Numbered from the stretch's first letter, positions 32,440 through 41,687 are shown. The stretch is 64,000 nucleotides of DNA from JAKIYB01 sp964590255 (GCA_964590255.1 CAZPYA010000012.1:9310-73309); one strand, 5' to 3'. A program made the numbers and translations. Notes: generated from the letters alone by a model not told the origin.

Positions 32440-34422
32440 TTACTCCCGCGAGTAGCGTATCAGCACGCTCCCGGGTTGGTCATCGATGGCCAGGGTGAGC
32501 CGTGCCAGTTCCGCGCCGGATATGCATTGCCGCACCGCTTCCACATAACCCGGACTAATGCTCACCGCGTATCGCGCTGTCGGATCGATCCCTTTCAACG
32601 TCACCGCGCAAGTGGGGTAGGGGCTCTGGTGACGGCGGAAGGCGACGGCGATGCCAGCGTCAATATCGGAGCGGTGGAACTGCCAGGCGCACCAGTCCTG
32701 ATAGTGGACGGTGAGCGGGACCAGTAGGTGGAAATCGCCGGTAAAGCAGTGGCGCACGCTCTTCCATTCGGCGATAGCGGCGGCGGCGGCATCCATGGGG
32801 AAGTCGTCAGTGAGCAGCATCACGCCGCTGGCGAGAATGGGCGTCGAGTTTCCCCGCAGGTGATCGGGTGGGGGAGCCGCACCCCGCGCGTCGGTGGGCA
32901 TCTTTGACTCGGGGATGTGATAACCGAAGGTGAAGCCGCCGATGAGCTGCCCGCGGGTACAGTAGGGGGTGAAGTTCCACACCCCACCGCCCATATAGGG
33001 AATCCAGCGAGCCAGCCCGGCGGTGATGCACTGATCGCCGACCTGCATGCCGCGCCCGTGCGGCAGCCCGCAAATGTCGGGAAAGTCGCTGGGCCAGAGG
33101 GGCAGTGAACGACTCATCGTCTCCAGATCGATACGGCGACCGCCACTTGAGCAATTATCGATCCAGAGGTGGGGATGACGCATCCGCAACTCATCCCAGA
33201 ACGCGTATAACCCCTCGATGAAACGAATCTCCGTCATGCCGATGCGGTCAGGCGTGTCTGCCGCCTGCCAGTAGGGAAGGGGGTCGAAGTTAAAGTCTTG
33301 GCGATAGATGTCAACGCCTTCGGACTCGATAATCCCGGAGAAAAGGTCGGTAATGTATGCCCGCGCGGTCGGGTCGCCCAGATTATAGAGGAAGTTATCG
33401 GGATTTTGCGGGCTGGCGAGTAGGAATTCCGAATGCTCCTCATGGAGCAGCGAGCCGGGACGCACGCGCTCGGGTTCGAACCAGAGGACGAATTGCATCC
33501 CGGCGGCGCGGGCAGCATCGCTGATCGGGCGTAGGCCGTGGGGAAATTTTGTCCGGTTGATCGTCCAACTTCCAACTTCCTGCCACCAGTCGCCGCGTCC
33601 GCCATACCAGCAGGCGTCAATCCAGTAGGCGGTGGCGCCGAGTGACGCGACTTTCGGCAACGCGGTCATCTCGTATTGCTCGCCGGCCTGTCCCGTCTGG
33701 TAGAAATACCCCTGCAGACACTGGGCCACCGGTGGCATCACCAGTTCGCCGTTCAACCGCGGCAGGTAGTGGTCCATCAGCAGGCGGCGCAGCGCATTCT
33801 GGCCAGCCTCCGGGTCGTCGCCCGCCCATTCAATCAGCAATATTCGCGGCGTGCGAATTGTCTCGCCGGAGTGCAACCGCAGGTGGGTGGTTGCCATGCC
33901 TGCGCGCAGGTGCAAGGTTTCCTCGCTCCGCTCAAGGCATAACTGCCACTGGCCGGACCAGCCGATGGCGAGCATGACGCCGCCGTGCGCTCCTTGCAGA
34001 TTAAAGAAGGGGAGTATGCCGTTGGAGGAGCGTCCGCCTTGCGGTGCCAGGCTCATTGTTCCACCGGGATAGAGCGGTGTCGTTTTCGGCAGGAAGTCGT
34101 CCATCTGGCAAAGGCTGCCATTCGCATGATGGAGGAAGATCGTTTCGCCTGCCGGATAAACCGCTGCCCAGTCCAGTGGGAGGATGTTTTCCACCTGCGG
34201 GCTGTCGGTCGTTCCGGTATTGGTGATTTCGAGCACCCATTCCAACGCCGTCTCGCCTATACGCCGGCTGCGCACCGTGATCGCCAATCCGCTCGCTGGG
34301 TCGCGAAAGACCGTGGTATTGCTGCTTCGCTCGCAGGCCCATGTGGGCAGCAGCTCGCTGGACGGCACACCGTCCAGGCGGAAGGAGAAAGGAATTGACG
34401 CGGCATCGGGGAGCAACGGCAT
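32440..34422 (-). CDS. GH36 alpha-galactosidase
   Basis: 660 aa. Retaining alpha-galactosidase acting on melibiose or raffinose-type oligosaccharides, probably cytoplasmic as no signal peptide is seen. The N-terminal beta-supersandwich (1-260) leads into a TIM barrel with WIDACWYGGRGDWWQEVGSW, FEPERVRPGS, the nucleophile motif YRQDFNFDPL and the acid/base motif IDNCSSGGRRIDLETMSRSLPLW. The C-terminal beta domain follows. The gene lies 55 nt after the dehydrogenase gene and 3 nt before a small transporter-like gene. Confidence 0.9.
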   Translation of the reverse strand: MPLLPDAASIPFSFRLDGVPSSELLPTWACERSSNTTVFRDPASGLAITVRSRRIGETALEWVLEITNTGTTDSPQVENILPLDWAAVYPAGETIFLHHANGSLCQMDDFLPKTTPLYPGGTMSLAPQGGRSSNGILPFFNLQGAHGGVMLAIGWSGQWQLCLERSEETLHLRAGMATTHLRLHSGETIRTPRILLIEWAGDDPEAGQNALRRLLMDHYLPRLNGELVMPPVAQCLQGYFYQTGQAGEQYEMTALPKVASLGATAYWIDACWYGGRGDWWQEVGSWTINRTKFPHGLRPISDAARAAGMQFVLWFEPERVRPGSLLHEEHSEFLLASPQNPDNFLYNLGDPTARAYITDLFSGIIESEGVDIYRQDFNFDPLPYWQAADTPDRIGMTEIRFIEGLYAFWDELRMRHPHLWIDNCSSGGRRIDLETMSRSLPLWPSDFPDICGLPHGRGMQVGDQCITAGLARWIPYMGGGVWNFTPYCTRGQLIGGFTFGYHIPESKMPTDARGAAPPPDHLRGNSTPILASGVMLLTDDFPMDAAAAAIAEWKSVRHCFTGDFHLLVPLTVHYQDWCAWQFHRSDIDAGIAVAFRRHQSPYPTCAVTLKGIDPTARYAVSISPGYVEAVRQCISGAELARLTLAIDDQPGSVLIRYSRE

Positions 34423-34477
34423 ACGGGTATCCTTTCAAAAGCGAATAGCGATATTGCGCGACTTGGGCTGCGCTGTG

Positions 34478-35545
34478 TTATAAGACGATCATCGCCTTCA
34501 ATACCCCGTCGCGGTAGTGGTGCACCAGGTCCATGCCTTCCGCCAGTTGCTCCAATGGGAAGCGGTGGGTGACGATTCGCTCGGGATCGATCTGGCCGGT
34601 GGCCATCAGGCGGATGGTGGGTTCCAGCGCCTGGTTGGAGCGGCGGGCCATGATAATGTTCAGCTCTTTGCGGCGCACGTTGTGCACCCACAGGCTGATG
34701 CGGTCTACCGCGGGGATGCCGATGATGACGCAGGTGCCGGCCGGGCGCACGCACAGGGTGGCGTCGTCGATGGCCGCCTGCTCGCCCACCGCTTCGAAGG
34801 CGATGTCGATGGGGCCGGTGGCGGTGATTGTCTCAACCGCCTTCCCATCGCTCGGATCGAGTACCAGGTCGGCGCCGAAGCGCTTCGCCGCCTCGCGACG
34901 GGCGGCGATGGGATCGGTCATGGCGATGAAGGACGCCCCGGCGGCGCGCGCGGCCATCATGGTGACGATGCCGATGGGCCCGCAGCCCATGATGGCGATG
35001 CGGTCGCCCATCTTCAGCGGCGCCATGTTTACCGCATGGATGCCCACCGCCATCGGTTCCAGCGTGGCCGCGGCCTCGAAGGAGACGCTATCGGGGATGG
35101 GCACGCACTGTTCCGGCGCGTAGAGGTGATATTCTTCGAAAGTGCCGTCGATAGGAGGCGTGCCGAGGAAGCGCACGTTGGGGCAGCAGTTCGGCCGGCC
35201 GATCTTGCAGGAATGGCAGTGCCCGCAGGACAATGCCGGCTCCAGCGCCACCCGCTGCCCGACGGCAAGACCCGTTACGCCCGCGCCCAGCGCCGCCACT
35301 TCGCCCGCCGGTTCGTGCCCCAGGATGAAGGGATACTCCACCACGGCGTCCCCGATGCGGCCGTCTACGAAATAATGCACGTCGCTGCCGCAGATGCCGA
35401 TGGCGCGCAGCCGCACCAGCACCTGGCCCCGCCCGGGCTGCGGCGTCGGCTTCTCCACGATCTCGATGCGCCCGATGCCCGTTTGCACCGCCGCCCGCAT
35501 CGTCGCGGGAATCACACTGGGTTGTGAAGTGGATGATGTCGTCAT
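34478..35545 (-). CDS. Zinc-dependent medium-chain dehydrogenase (polyol/L-iditol-type)
   Basis: 355 aa. The catalytic zinc ligands are in GICGSDVHYF and GHEPAGEV, the structural zinc cluster in CGHCHSCKIGRPNCCPN, and the NAD site is AIMGCGPIGIVTMMAARAAGA. This is the sorbitol/L-iditol/threonine dehydrogenase group; pairing with a GH36 gene favours a sugar or polyol substrate. ATG 35545 is chosen with a weak AAAGAAG site, because the 44-residue extension upstream is encoded by a palindromic repeat. Confidence 0.85.
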   Translation of the reverse strand: MTTSSTSQPSVIPATMRAAVQTGIGRIEIVEKPTPQPGRGQVLVRLRAIGICGSDVHYFVDGRIGDAVVEYPFILGHEPAGEVAALGAGVTGLAVGQRVALEPALSCGHCHSCKIGRPNCCPNVRFLGTPPIDGTFEEYHLYAPEQCVPIPDSVSFEAAATLEPMAVGIHAVNMAPLKMGDRIAIMGCGPIGIVTMMAARAAGASFIAMTDPIAARREAAKRFGADLVLDPSDGKAVETITATGPIDIAFEAVGEQAAIDDATLCVRPAGTCVIIGIPAVDRISLWVHNVRRKELNIIMARRSNQALEPTIRLMATGQIDPERIVTHRFPLEQLAEGMDLVHHYRDGVLKAMIVL

Positions 35546-35866
35546 GCTGTTCTTCTTTCTGCCAGGTGGGTGGGGAATCCTGCCTGGACTATCATCTTCC
35601 CATTGCTTGTAGCCGGACCCCTCCCCCAACCCCCTCCCCGAACCGGGTGAGGAGGTGAACGCATGTGAAATATGCATACGGGATGCATGTATGCAGAGAT
35701 CATCTCCCCCTCGCCCGGTTCGGGGAGGGGGCTGGGGGTCCGATTAGGCAATCTGTCTACATGTTGTCCAAAAACTCCCGCACCCCTGTCCTCATCCGCG
35801 CCGTGCAGCCCATCGGGCGCGGTACCATGATACAGAACACTTCCAATGAGAGGGAGGGATGGGCCT
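35546..35866. other. Divergent intergenic region holding a nested palindrome
   Basis: 321 nt between the dehydrogenase and the first DUF1059-like gene, mostly occupied by the 129-bp palindrome at 35614-35742. I see no convincing promoter for either gene. Confidence 0.7.
35614..35742. repeat. 129-bp nested palindromic element (family copy)
   Basis: Outer arms start CGGACCCC and end GGGGTCCG; about 30 nt pair (GAACCGGG/CCCGGTTC at the inner edge) with a short length difference. The centre has a second dyad around GCATAC/GTATGC. It is followed by ATTAGGCAATC, a tail shared with the copies at 43118, 44675 and 41608. Confidence 0.8.
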
Positions 35867-36055
35867 ATGCCGTGGCGGTATCAGTGTCAGGATTACGAGT
35901 CGTGCGCGATGGAGATGGTCGGCGAGACGAAAGAGGAGCTCAAGCAAAAGCTACGCGAGCACCTGTGGAAAAACCACAGCCGCGAGATCGAGATCGCGGA
36001 AGCGGACGTTGCCATCGAGGAGGGCGCGAAGCACGGTGGCGACATCGCGGCGTAA
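35867..36055 (+). CDS. DUF1059-like small protein
   Basis: 62 aa. MPWRYQCQDYESCAMEMVGETKEELKQKLREHLWKNHS has the pattern of DUF1059: short strand with Cys, then an acidic helix ending H..H. Function unknown. ATG 35867 follows GGGAGGGATGGG. A paralogue lies 73 nt downstream, separated by a palindromic repeat. Confidence 0.75.
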   Translation: MPWRYQCQDYESCAMEMVGETKEELKQKLREHLWKNHSREIEIAEADVAIEEGAKHGGDIAA

Positions 36056-36069
36056 CGAGCACCTTCAAC

Positions 36070-36112
36070 CCCGCTCTTCTCGGGGAGAGGGGGCAGGGGG
36101 TGAGGGGCGCGA
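36070..36112. repeat. GC-rich palindromic repeat (partial)
   Basis: CCCCGCTCTTCTCGGGGAGAGGGGGCAGGGGGTGAGGGGCGC-type sequence between the two DUF1059-like genes; resembles the copies at 58783 and 43075. Confidence 0.6.
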
Positions 36113-36128
36113 CCAGAAGGAGGATGAC

Positions 36129-36299
36129 ATGGTCTGGACCTATTACTGTGCGGATGACGACATCACCCTGGCCGGCGACAGCCGGGAAGAGCTGGCGGAA
36201 CGGTTGATGGATCACGTGAATGAAGAGCATGAGATGGAGATGACGTACGACGATGCGCTGGCGTCGGTGGACCGGGAGGGGAAGCAGGAAGCGGCGTAG
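36129..36299 (+). CDS. Second DUF1059-like small protein
   Basis: 56 aa, MVWTYYCADDDITLAGDSRE then ELAERLMDHVNEEHEMEM. It keeps the Cys, the helix and the H-x-x-E-H pattern of its neighbour but is diverged. AGGAGG precedes ATG 36129 with 5-6 nt spacing. Function unknown; it ends before a hairpin terminator at 36325. Confidence 0.75.
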   Translation: MVWTYYCADDDITLAGDSREELAERLMDHVNEEHEMEMTYDDALASVDREGKQEAA

Positions 36300-36324
36300 C
36301 GGATGCGTTGTGGGACAGCGGTTG

Positions 36325-36356
36325 AAACGGCGGATTTGCGCGAGCGTCCGCCGTTT
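36325..36356 (+). terminator. Terminator hairpin before pyrH
   Basis: AAACGGCGGA/TCCGCCGTTT, a perfect 10-bp stem with a 12-nt loop. It overlaps the spacer of the pyrH promoter. Confidence 0.7.
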
Positions 36357-36365
36357 CGCTATAAT
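36336..36365 (+). promoter_or_regulatory. pyrH-frr promoter
   Basis: TTGCGC (36336-36341) and a perfect TATAAT (36360-36365), 18 nt apart, about 38 nt before the start codon. Confidence 0.65.
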
Positions 36366-36402
36366 AGGCCGGTTGATTGCATCCCCCACTAAGGTAGGTA
36401 CC

Positions 36403-37131
36403 ATGGCAGAGACTCCGCGGTATACGCGCGTGTTGATCAAATTGTCCGGCGAAGCGCTGGCCGGCGACAAGGGTTACGGCATCGATCCCGACGTGACGCT
36501 GGAGATGGCCGAAGCGTTGAAGGAGATTCACGCGCAGGGCGTGGAGATCGGCGTGGTGGTGGGCGGCGGCAACATCTTCCGCGCCCGCACCGGCACCAAG
36601 GCCGGGGGCATCGAGCGCACCACCGCCGACTACATGGGTATGCTGGCCAGCGTGCTCAATGCGTTGGCGATGCAGGACGCGCTGGAAAAAGTCGACATCC
36701 AGACCCGTGTGCTCTCCGCTATTGAGATGCGCTCCGTGGCCGAACCGTATATCCGTCGTCGCGCCGTGCGCCATCTGGAAAAGGGCCGCATCGTCGTCTT
36801 CGCCGGCGGCACCGGCAACCCGTACTACACCACCGATACCGCCGCCGCCCTGCGCGCCGCGGAGATCTGCGCGCAAGTGATTATCAAAGCGACAAACGTG
36901 GATGGCGTCTATGACAGCGACCCGCGTAAAAATCCCGATGCGAAGCTGCTCACCCATCTCTCCTACCGCGACGCGCTGATGATGGGCCTTGAAGTGATGG
37001 ATGCCACCGCCTTCGCCCTGGCGATGGAGAATAAAATCCCGCTGCTGGTGCTGAACATGCGCCAGGAAGGCAACCTGCTGCGCGCCATCATGGGTGAAAA
37101 CGTGGGGAGCATGATCACGAACGAAGGCTAA
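36403..37131 (+). CDS. pyrH: Uridylate kinase
   Basis: Phosphorylates UMP to UDP in the cytoplasm. It is 242 aa, bacterial amino-acid-kinase fold. Motifs: VLIKLSGEALAGDKGYGID, VVVGGGNIFRA, GIERTTADYMGMLASVLNALAMQD, FAGGTGNPYYTTDTAAALRAAEI and IIKATNVDGVYDSDPRKNPDAK. The ATG has a weak AAGGTAGGT site. It is followed by frr as in most bacteria; rpsB-tsf, usual upstream, are absent. Confidence 0.96.
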   Translation: MAETPRYTRVLIKLSGEALAGDKGYGIDPDVTLEMAEALKEIHAQGVEIGVVVGGGNIFRARTGTKAGGIERTTADYMGMLASVLNALAMQDALEKVDIQTRVLSAIEMRSVAEPYIRRRAVRHLEKGRIVVFAGGTGNPYYTTDTAAALRAAEICAQVIIKATNVDGVYDSDPRKNPDAKLLTHLSYRDALMMGLEVMDATAFALAMENKIPLLVLNMRQEGNLLRAIMGENVGSMITNEG

Positions 37132-37220
37132 TTTTTCGCGGCCGCCGGCAGGCAAATTGACCGCCGACACGGAATACATCAGGCACAACACTATACCACC
37201 TTCACCTGGAGGATCACGAC

Positions 37221-37784
37221 ATGCCGACCATTGCCGAGATTTTAGAGGATGCTGAATTCCGCATGGAGGGAGCGCTGGAATCGACAACGGAGGAGTTTCG
37301 CCACATTCGCACCGGACGCGCCAACCCGCTGATGCTCGACGGCATCACCGTGGATTATTACGGCACCCCGACGCCCATCACCCAGGTCGGCAATGTCAGC
37401 GTGCCGGAGCCGCGCATGCTGGTCATCAGCCCGTGGGATAAAAGCATGCTTGGGCCCGTCAGCAAGGCCATCCTCAACTCCGACCTCAGCCTCAACCCGA
37501 GCAACGACGGCGCCAACATCCGCCTGGTGCTGCCGGCGCTCACCGAAGAACGCCGCCGGGAATACGCGAAGCTGGCCGACCGCAAGGCCGAAGATGGCAA
37601 AATCGCCGTGCGCAACGTGCGCCGCGACGCCATCGAGCACATCAAGAAAATCGAAAAGGCGCACGAAATCTCCGAGGACGACTCCCACCGCGCCCAGGAG
37701 AAGATGCAGAAATTCACCGACGACTACATCAGAAAGATCGAAGCCGCCCACGACAAAAAGGTGGCGGAGATCATGGAAGTCTGA
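37221..37784 (+). CDS. frr: Ribosome recycling factor
   Basis: 187 aa, full length. With EF-G it splits post-termination ribosomes. MEGALESTTEEFRHIRTGRANPLMLDGI and YYGTPTPITQVGNVSVPEPRMLVISPWDKS are the conserved three-helix-bundle and domain II starts. IRLVLPALTEERRREYAKLADRKAEDGKIAVRNVRRDA follows. GGAGG precedes the ATG. An intrinsic terminator sits 25 nt after the stop. Confidence 0.97.
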   Translation: MPTIAEILEDAEFRMEGALESTTEEFRHIRTGRANPLMLDGITVDYYGTPTPITQVGNVSVPEPRMLVISPWDKSMLGPVSKAILNSDLSLNPSNDGANIRLVLPALTEERRREYAKLADRKAEDGKIAVRNVRRDAIEHIKKIEKAHEISEDDSHRAQEKMQKFTDDYIRKIEAAHDKKVAEIMEV

Positions 37785-37808
37785 CTATTTTCATTGCACA
37801 TGTGTATG

Positions 37809-37837
37809 GGGACGCCGGCAACGGCGTCCTCTTTTCT
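37809..37837 (+). terminator. Intrinsic terminator after frr
   Basis: GGACGCCG-GCAA-CGGCGTCC followed by TCTTTTCTT, an 8-bp GC-rich stem with a GNRA-type tetraloop. Confidence 0.9.
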
Positions 37838-37885
37838 TCATCAGTGATCGGCACTATCGCGCTATTATCTCTTCGGAGGTGAATC

Positions 37886-38110
37886 ATGGACGAACGCAAG
37901 CAGCATGATTCCGGCCGCGGTTCCGCGGGCCATGCCTGGTCCGGCGCCCACAACCGCCCCGGCGACCCGGACGAAGAGGTCCATTCCGACGTGCCGGAAG
38001 GCGAACCCGACGCCAGCCGCGCCGAAGCACGCGACGCCATCGAACACACCCCCGACACCCCCTCCGGGCACCGCGGCGACCTCGGCGACAGCGGGCCAGG
38101 GGAGGATTAG
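37886..38110 (+). CDS. Small, very hydrophilic disordered protein
   Basis: 74 aa, rich in Gly, Asp, Glu, Ser and His with no hydrophobic core (MDERKQHDSGRGSAGHAW, DPDEEVHSDVPEGEPDASRAEARD). CGGAGGTG 5 nt before the ATG and codon composition like the neighbours support translation. It resembles stress- or desiccation-type hydrophilins in composition only; I recognise no family. It has its own transcription unit between the frr terminator and an intergenic repeat. Confidence 0.6.
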   Translation: MDERKQHDSGRGSAGHAWSGAHNRPGDPDEEVHSDVPEGEPDASRAEARDAIEHTPDTPSGHRGDLGDSGPGED

Positions 38111-38429
38111 AGGGAGTAATCAGTAATAAGTGATAAGTTATCAGTAATCCCATGACATCGCGGGGACTGACTGCGCATGGCCAGGCAGGTAGATGGCAGT
38201 AACCGCAGAGTGGCGATTCGCTCTTGTATCGTGTTCGCCAGGCGTAGTCTGTCTCCACCGCATGGAACCAAACGATTCGCCATCCTTCGCAGGATCCAAT
38301 CGATGACGCAATTCCGCTCTCGCGACGTATCTACAAATGCCATCAATTGTCAGCGCTTGCATTGCCGGCAGGAATGAACCATCCTACTGGCGAAAAAGAC
38401 TTCAGCACCATTCCCGGAGGCATCATCCC
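38111..38429. other. Intergenic region with AT-rich repeat
   Basis: 319 nt. At 38116-38150 there is a tandem-like run of AGTAATCAGTAATAAGTGAT and AAGTTATCAGTAAT, a low-complexity AT repeat. The rest holds no gene I can support; short minus-strand frames there lack ribosome sites. Confidence 0.6.
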
Positions 38430-40745
38430 ATGACTGATCGACTCGCGTCCCTTTTCCCGAAACCCCGCCAGATTGAACGGCGCGGCGGCGCATACGCGCT
38501 GGCCGGAACGTTGAAACTGGAGTTGCCGCGCGGCTGGCGCGACGGGCTGGCGCCGGAGTTGACCGCGCTGGCAACCTCGGTGACGCCGCTGCCTATCGGC
38601 GCCACGCGGGTGGCGGTGGGACAAGGGACAGTCGCGACGTCGGAGGAAGCGTATCGGCTGGAGGTGGCGGCGGAGGGCATCACCCTCACCGCGCCTACCG
38701 TAGCCGGGGCGCGCTACGGGCTGCGCACGCTGCGGAAACTCATCGACGACGGCGCCGTGCCGTGCTGCGTCATCACCGACTGGCCCACGCTGCCGTATCG
38801 CGGGGTGCAGTTCGACCAGGGGCGCGTCATCGAGCGGCCGGAAGTCATTGAAAAGCTGCTGCCCATTTACGCCGACCTCGGCTACAACGTCATCCAGCTC
38901 TACTTTGAAAATGCCGTCCAATTTCCCAGCCATCCAAAACTGGCGCGGCCGTATGCGTGGACGCTGGAGCAGGCGCTGCGCGTAGCCGACACCGCCACTC
39001 GCTACGGCATCGGCGTCATTCCCGCCCTTCAGGTGTTGGGCCATTGCAACTGGGTCGGCGTGCATCCCGATTACGCCGACCTTGATGAAATGCGCGAGAG
39101 CGGCAGCCCCAGCGGCATCCTCTGCCCCTCGCAGCCGCGCACGCTGGAGGTGCTCAACGACATGATCCACGATGTCGCCCCGCTGGCCACGTCCGGCATC
39201 ATCCACCTGGGCATGGATGAGGCGCCGTATATCGGCCGCTGTGCGCTCTGCAAGCCGCGCCATCACGCCATCGGCGAAGGCGGCATCTTCGTGGAGCACG
39301 CCAACGCCGTGGCGGCGATGACCCACGACGCCGGCAAGCGCCCGGGCATATGGGGCGACATGTTCTACTATTTCCCCGAGTCGGTAGCCCGGCTGGACAA
39401 AGACGTGTTCATCTTCGACTGGTACTACTACACCTTCGAGACCGCCCCGCGCGTGGAGCTGTACGATCACCAGCCGATGGATACCGGGAAACTGTATCGC
39501 GATCACGGCATCGAGAGCTGGGGCTGCCCGTCGTCTTTTTACACGGCAATGATGCCCGTTAACCTGCCGGATGAGGCGATAACCAACGCCCGCGACTGGA
39601 CGCGCTACGTGCTGGAAAACGGCAACAAGGGCGTGATGGTCACCCAGTGGGAGCTGTCGCCCGCCACCATCGACCAGTGTGTGCCGACGGAAGCGGCGAT
39701 GGCCGGCTTCCTGTGGGGCGACGGCATGGCGACGCCGTCCGGTGAACTGCTGCGCGACGCCTGCACCTTCCTCTATGGGACACCGGAGCTAGCGCCGTTG
39801 CTGGCGGAGCTGGGCGCGGCGCGCTTCCACGGCCACGGCACCCGGCGCTGGTACAATGCCGCCGCGCAGGCAAACATGATCACTTACACCGACCCGGGAG
39901 CCGACCTGGCGCTGGCGGCGCGCATGGAGGCAATTGCCGCCGAGATCGCGGCGTTGGCCGATGCGGCGCAACACCCGGAGATGGTGCGGGCCTTCGTGCC
40001 TCCCGCCTGCTGGCTGGTCTACCAGTACCGCAAGCGCGCGCTGGTCAACCAGGCGGCGCTGCTGGCCTGTAACGAGCAGTTCGAGAAGGCGGCGACGCTC
40101 ATCGATGGCCTGCGCGTGGACGCGTTGGCGTTGGCCGGCCGCTATCAGGCCGATTGGGACCGCAACCGCTACCCCGGCGACGCCGCCGCCACCCCGGTGC
40201 GCCTGCGCAAAGAGGCAGATATCTTCGCGGAAGAGGTGGCCGCGCTGAAAGCCGCCATCGGCGGCGCCGCCTACGCCGGTCAGCTCACCACGCCGGTGCT
40301 CTCCGTGCACGTGGTAGACAAATTCGGCACCATGGCGCGCATCGAGGCCGCCGCCTCGCCCGACGGCGAGACCTTCACTGACCTTGGCATTGCCTGGGTG
40401 CTGCAGTTCGACAGCAAAGCCGCCGGCAAATACGAGGCACAGGCCATCGACTACGCCTTCCCCGTGCCCAGCCTCGCCGACGCGCGCTTCGTGAAAGTCA
40501 CCGCCAGTGGCCCCGGCCACTACGCCCTCAGCGGCATCACCCTCCACCAGGGCGCACAGACGCTCACCGTGCAGTCCGTCGCCAGCGACGGCAAAGTCGA
40601 GAATGCCGACGCCCTGAAAACCACCGGCCTCACCATCCTCGGCCACCCAGATCCGAAATCCCTCTTCGAAGAGATGCTCGCCGCCGGCGACAGCAGCCAG
40701 GTCTTCACCATAAAGCACGGGAGCGTAACCGCGGAAATGGGGTAA
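38430..40745 (+). CDS. GH20-like beta-N-acetylhexosaminidase with C-terminal discoidin-type domain
   Basis: 771 aa. GH20 N-terminal domain (LFPKPRQIERRGGAYAL), then a TIM barrel starting LPYRGVQFDQGRVI with the catalytic Asp-Glu pair in IIHLGMDEAPYIG. Further barrel motifs are GIWGDMFYYF and FDWYYYTFE. About residues 590-771 form a long linker and a beta-domain (VLSVHVVDKFGTMARIEAAASPDGETFTDLG) resembling a carbohydrate-binding discoidin fold. No signal peptide is seen. GGAGG precedes ATG 38430. Hexosaminide substrate inferred from family only; the conserved aromatic pocket cannot be checked by eye. Confidence 0.8.
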   Translation: MTDRLASLFPKPRQIERRGGAYALAGTLKLELPRGWRDGLAPELTALATSVTPLPIGATRVAVGQGTVATSEEAYRLEVAAEGITLTAPTVAGARYGLRTLRKLIDDGAVPCCVITDWPTLPYRGVQFDQGRVIERPEVIEKLLPIYADLGYNVIQLYFENAVQFPSHPKLARPYAWTLEQALRVADTATRYGIGVIPALQVLGHCNWVGVHPDYADLDEMRESGSPSGILCPSQPRTLEVLNDMIHDVAPLATSGIIHLGMDEAPYIGRCALCKPRHHAIGEGGIFVEHANAVAAMTHDAGKRPGIWGDMFYYFPESVARLDKDVFIFDWYYYTFETAPRVELYDHQPMDTGKLYRDHGIESWGCPSSFYTAMMPVNLPDEAITNARDWTRYVLENGNKGVMVTQWELSPATIDQCVPTEAAMAGFLWGDGMATPSGELLRDACTFLYGTPELAPLLAELGAARFHGHGTRRWYNAAAQANMITYTDPGADLALAARMEAIAAEIAALADAAQHPEMVRAFVPPACWLVYQYRKRALVNQAALLACNEQFEKAATLIDGLRVDALALAGRYQADWDRNRYPGDAAATPVRLRKEADIFAEEVAALKAAIGGAAYAGQLTTPVLSVHVVDKFGTMARIEAAASPDGETFTDLGIAWVLQFDSKAAGKYEAQAIDYAFPVPSLADARFVKVTASGPGHYALSGITLHQGAQTLTVQSVASDGKVENADALKTTGLTILGHPDPKSLFEEMLAAGDSSQVFTIKHGSVTAEMG

Positions 40746-40766
40746 TAGGCAAGCGTATCAACCGTA

Positions 40767-40805
40767 GTCACTGTCTGGAACAGGGCGGGAGCCCGGCCGA
40801 GTATA
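40767..40805 (+). repeat. Dispersed repeat C, single arm
   Basis: GTCACTGTCTGGAACAGGGC then GGGAGCCCGGCCGAGTATAG, nearly identical to the left arm of the inverted repeat at 41688-41775. It lies 40 nt before the low-GC orphan gene. Confidence 0.8.
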
Positions 40806-40844
40806 GATAAGTTGTCGAGTGTTCCGGAGGAATAAGGTGTCTGT

Positions 40845-41555
40845 ATGCCATACCTGCCGGACAACCAGTTCGCTCCGCTGACGTTTTCATGGGGCTTTTT
40901 TGATGCACCCTTCGAAAAAGTTGTGAAAGAACTCGTGCAGTGGCGTGAGTGCCATTGTTCCAAAGTGACGACGGCGCCATTGACCGGTTCATTACCGCAA
41001 CTACTGCCGAAACTTGAGCCGCTGACAATCGGTGTAACGAAGGAACTGGTGCTGGAGACATCCTCGCCATGGGTGGCGTTATTCGCAAATAATCATATCG
41101 GTGGTGAAGTCAAATCACCGATCTCGGTCGTGTCGGAACGTCTTTCCTGTCGTGGCCTGGTCGTCGATGCACGACCGAATACACTTTCTGGCGCATACGA
41201 TCGACGGCGTGGCGTATATGGCGCGGTCGGCTTTGAAACATATACACCGGATAGCCAGCATCATCGCCATATCGAGCGTACTGTCATGGCCATGAATGAT
41301 GGTGGACGATGGCAGTTTTATACACAAGGCGATCCATTGCCATTTGAACGTCTCGAATGTTATTCCGCTCGAAGGATCAAGGATCGCATGACGACGGAAA
41401 TGCTGGAGGAGTATGGGAACGCTATGGGCCTCCGTCTTTTCGATCCTGAATTCTACGGACCGACGGCATCGCTGGTGACATTAACTTGTATCCTCCCACC
41501 GGGAGCACCAGAACGCACTTTACAGCAAATCCAATGGGAGATGGGGTTGCGTTGA
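40845..41555 (+). CDS. Low-GC orphan protein flanked by repeats
   Basis: 236 aa, no family recognised. Features: FSWGFFDAPFEKVVKELVQWREC at the N-terminus, FANNHIGGEVKSPISVVSERLSCRGLVV and MAMNDGGRWQFYTQGDPLPFE in the middle, MLEEYGNAMGLRLFDPEFYG near the end. It looks like a soluble alpha/beta protein with an amphipathic C-terminus. GGAGG with AAGGTG lies before ATG 40845. One counted row (41281-41340) has 29 G/C in 60 bases, well below its neighbours. It sits between copies of repeat C, suggesting lateral gain. Function not assigned. Confidence 0.65.
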   Translation: MPYLPDNQFAPLTFSWGFFDAPFEKVVKELVQWRECHCSKVTTAPLTGSLPQLLPKLEPLTIGVTKELVLETSSPWVALFANNHIGGEVKSPISVVSERLSCRGLVVDARPNTLSGAYDRRRGVYGAVGFETYTPDSQHHRHIERTVMAMNDGGRWQFYTQGDPLPFERLECYSARRIKDRMTTEMLEEYGNAMGLRLFDPEFYGPTASLVTLTCILPPGAPERTLQQIQWEMGLR

Positions 41556-41565
41556 TCGAGACACC

Positions 41566-41617
41566 CGTTCGTAGTCGCGCCGCAGCGCAGCAAGGCGCGT
41601 TCGATTAGGTAATCCGG
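41566..41617. repeat. Dispersed repeat B with shared tail
   Basis: CGTTCGTAGTCGCGCCGCAG then CGCAGCAAGGCGCG, followed by TTCGATTAGGTAATCCGG, which is also the tail after the 128-bp palindromes. Confidence 0.65.
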
Positions 41618-41687
41618 GAGTATAATCCGTAGCGAACGCCCCTCCGTGGCGTTCGTGGCAGCGCTTTGCACATCGGTGCCATTTATT

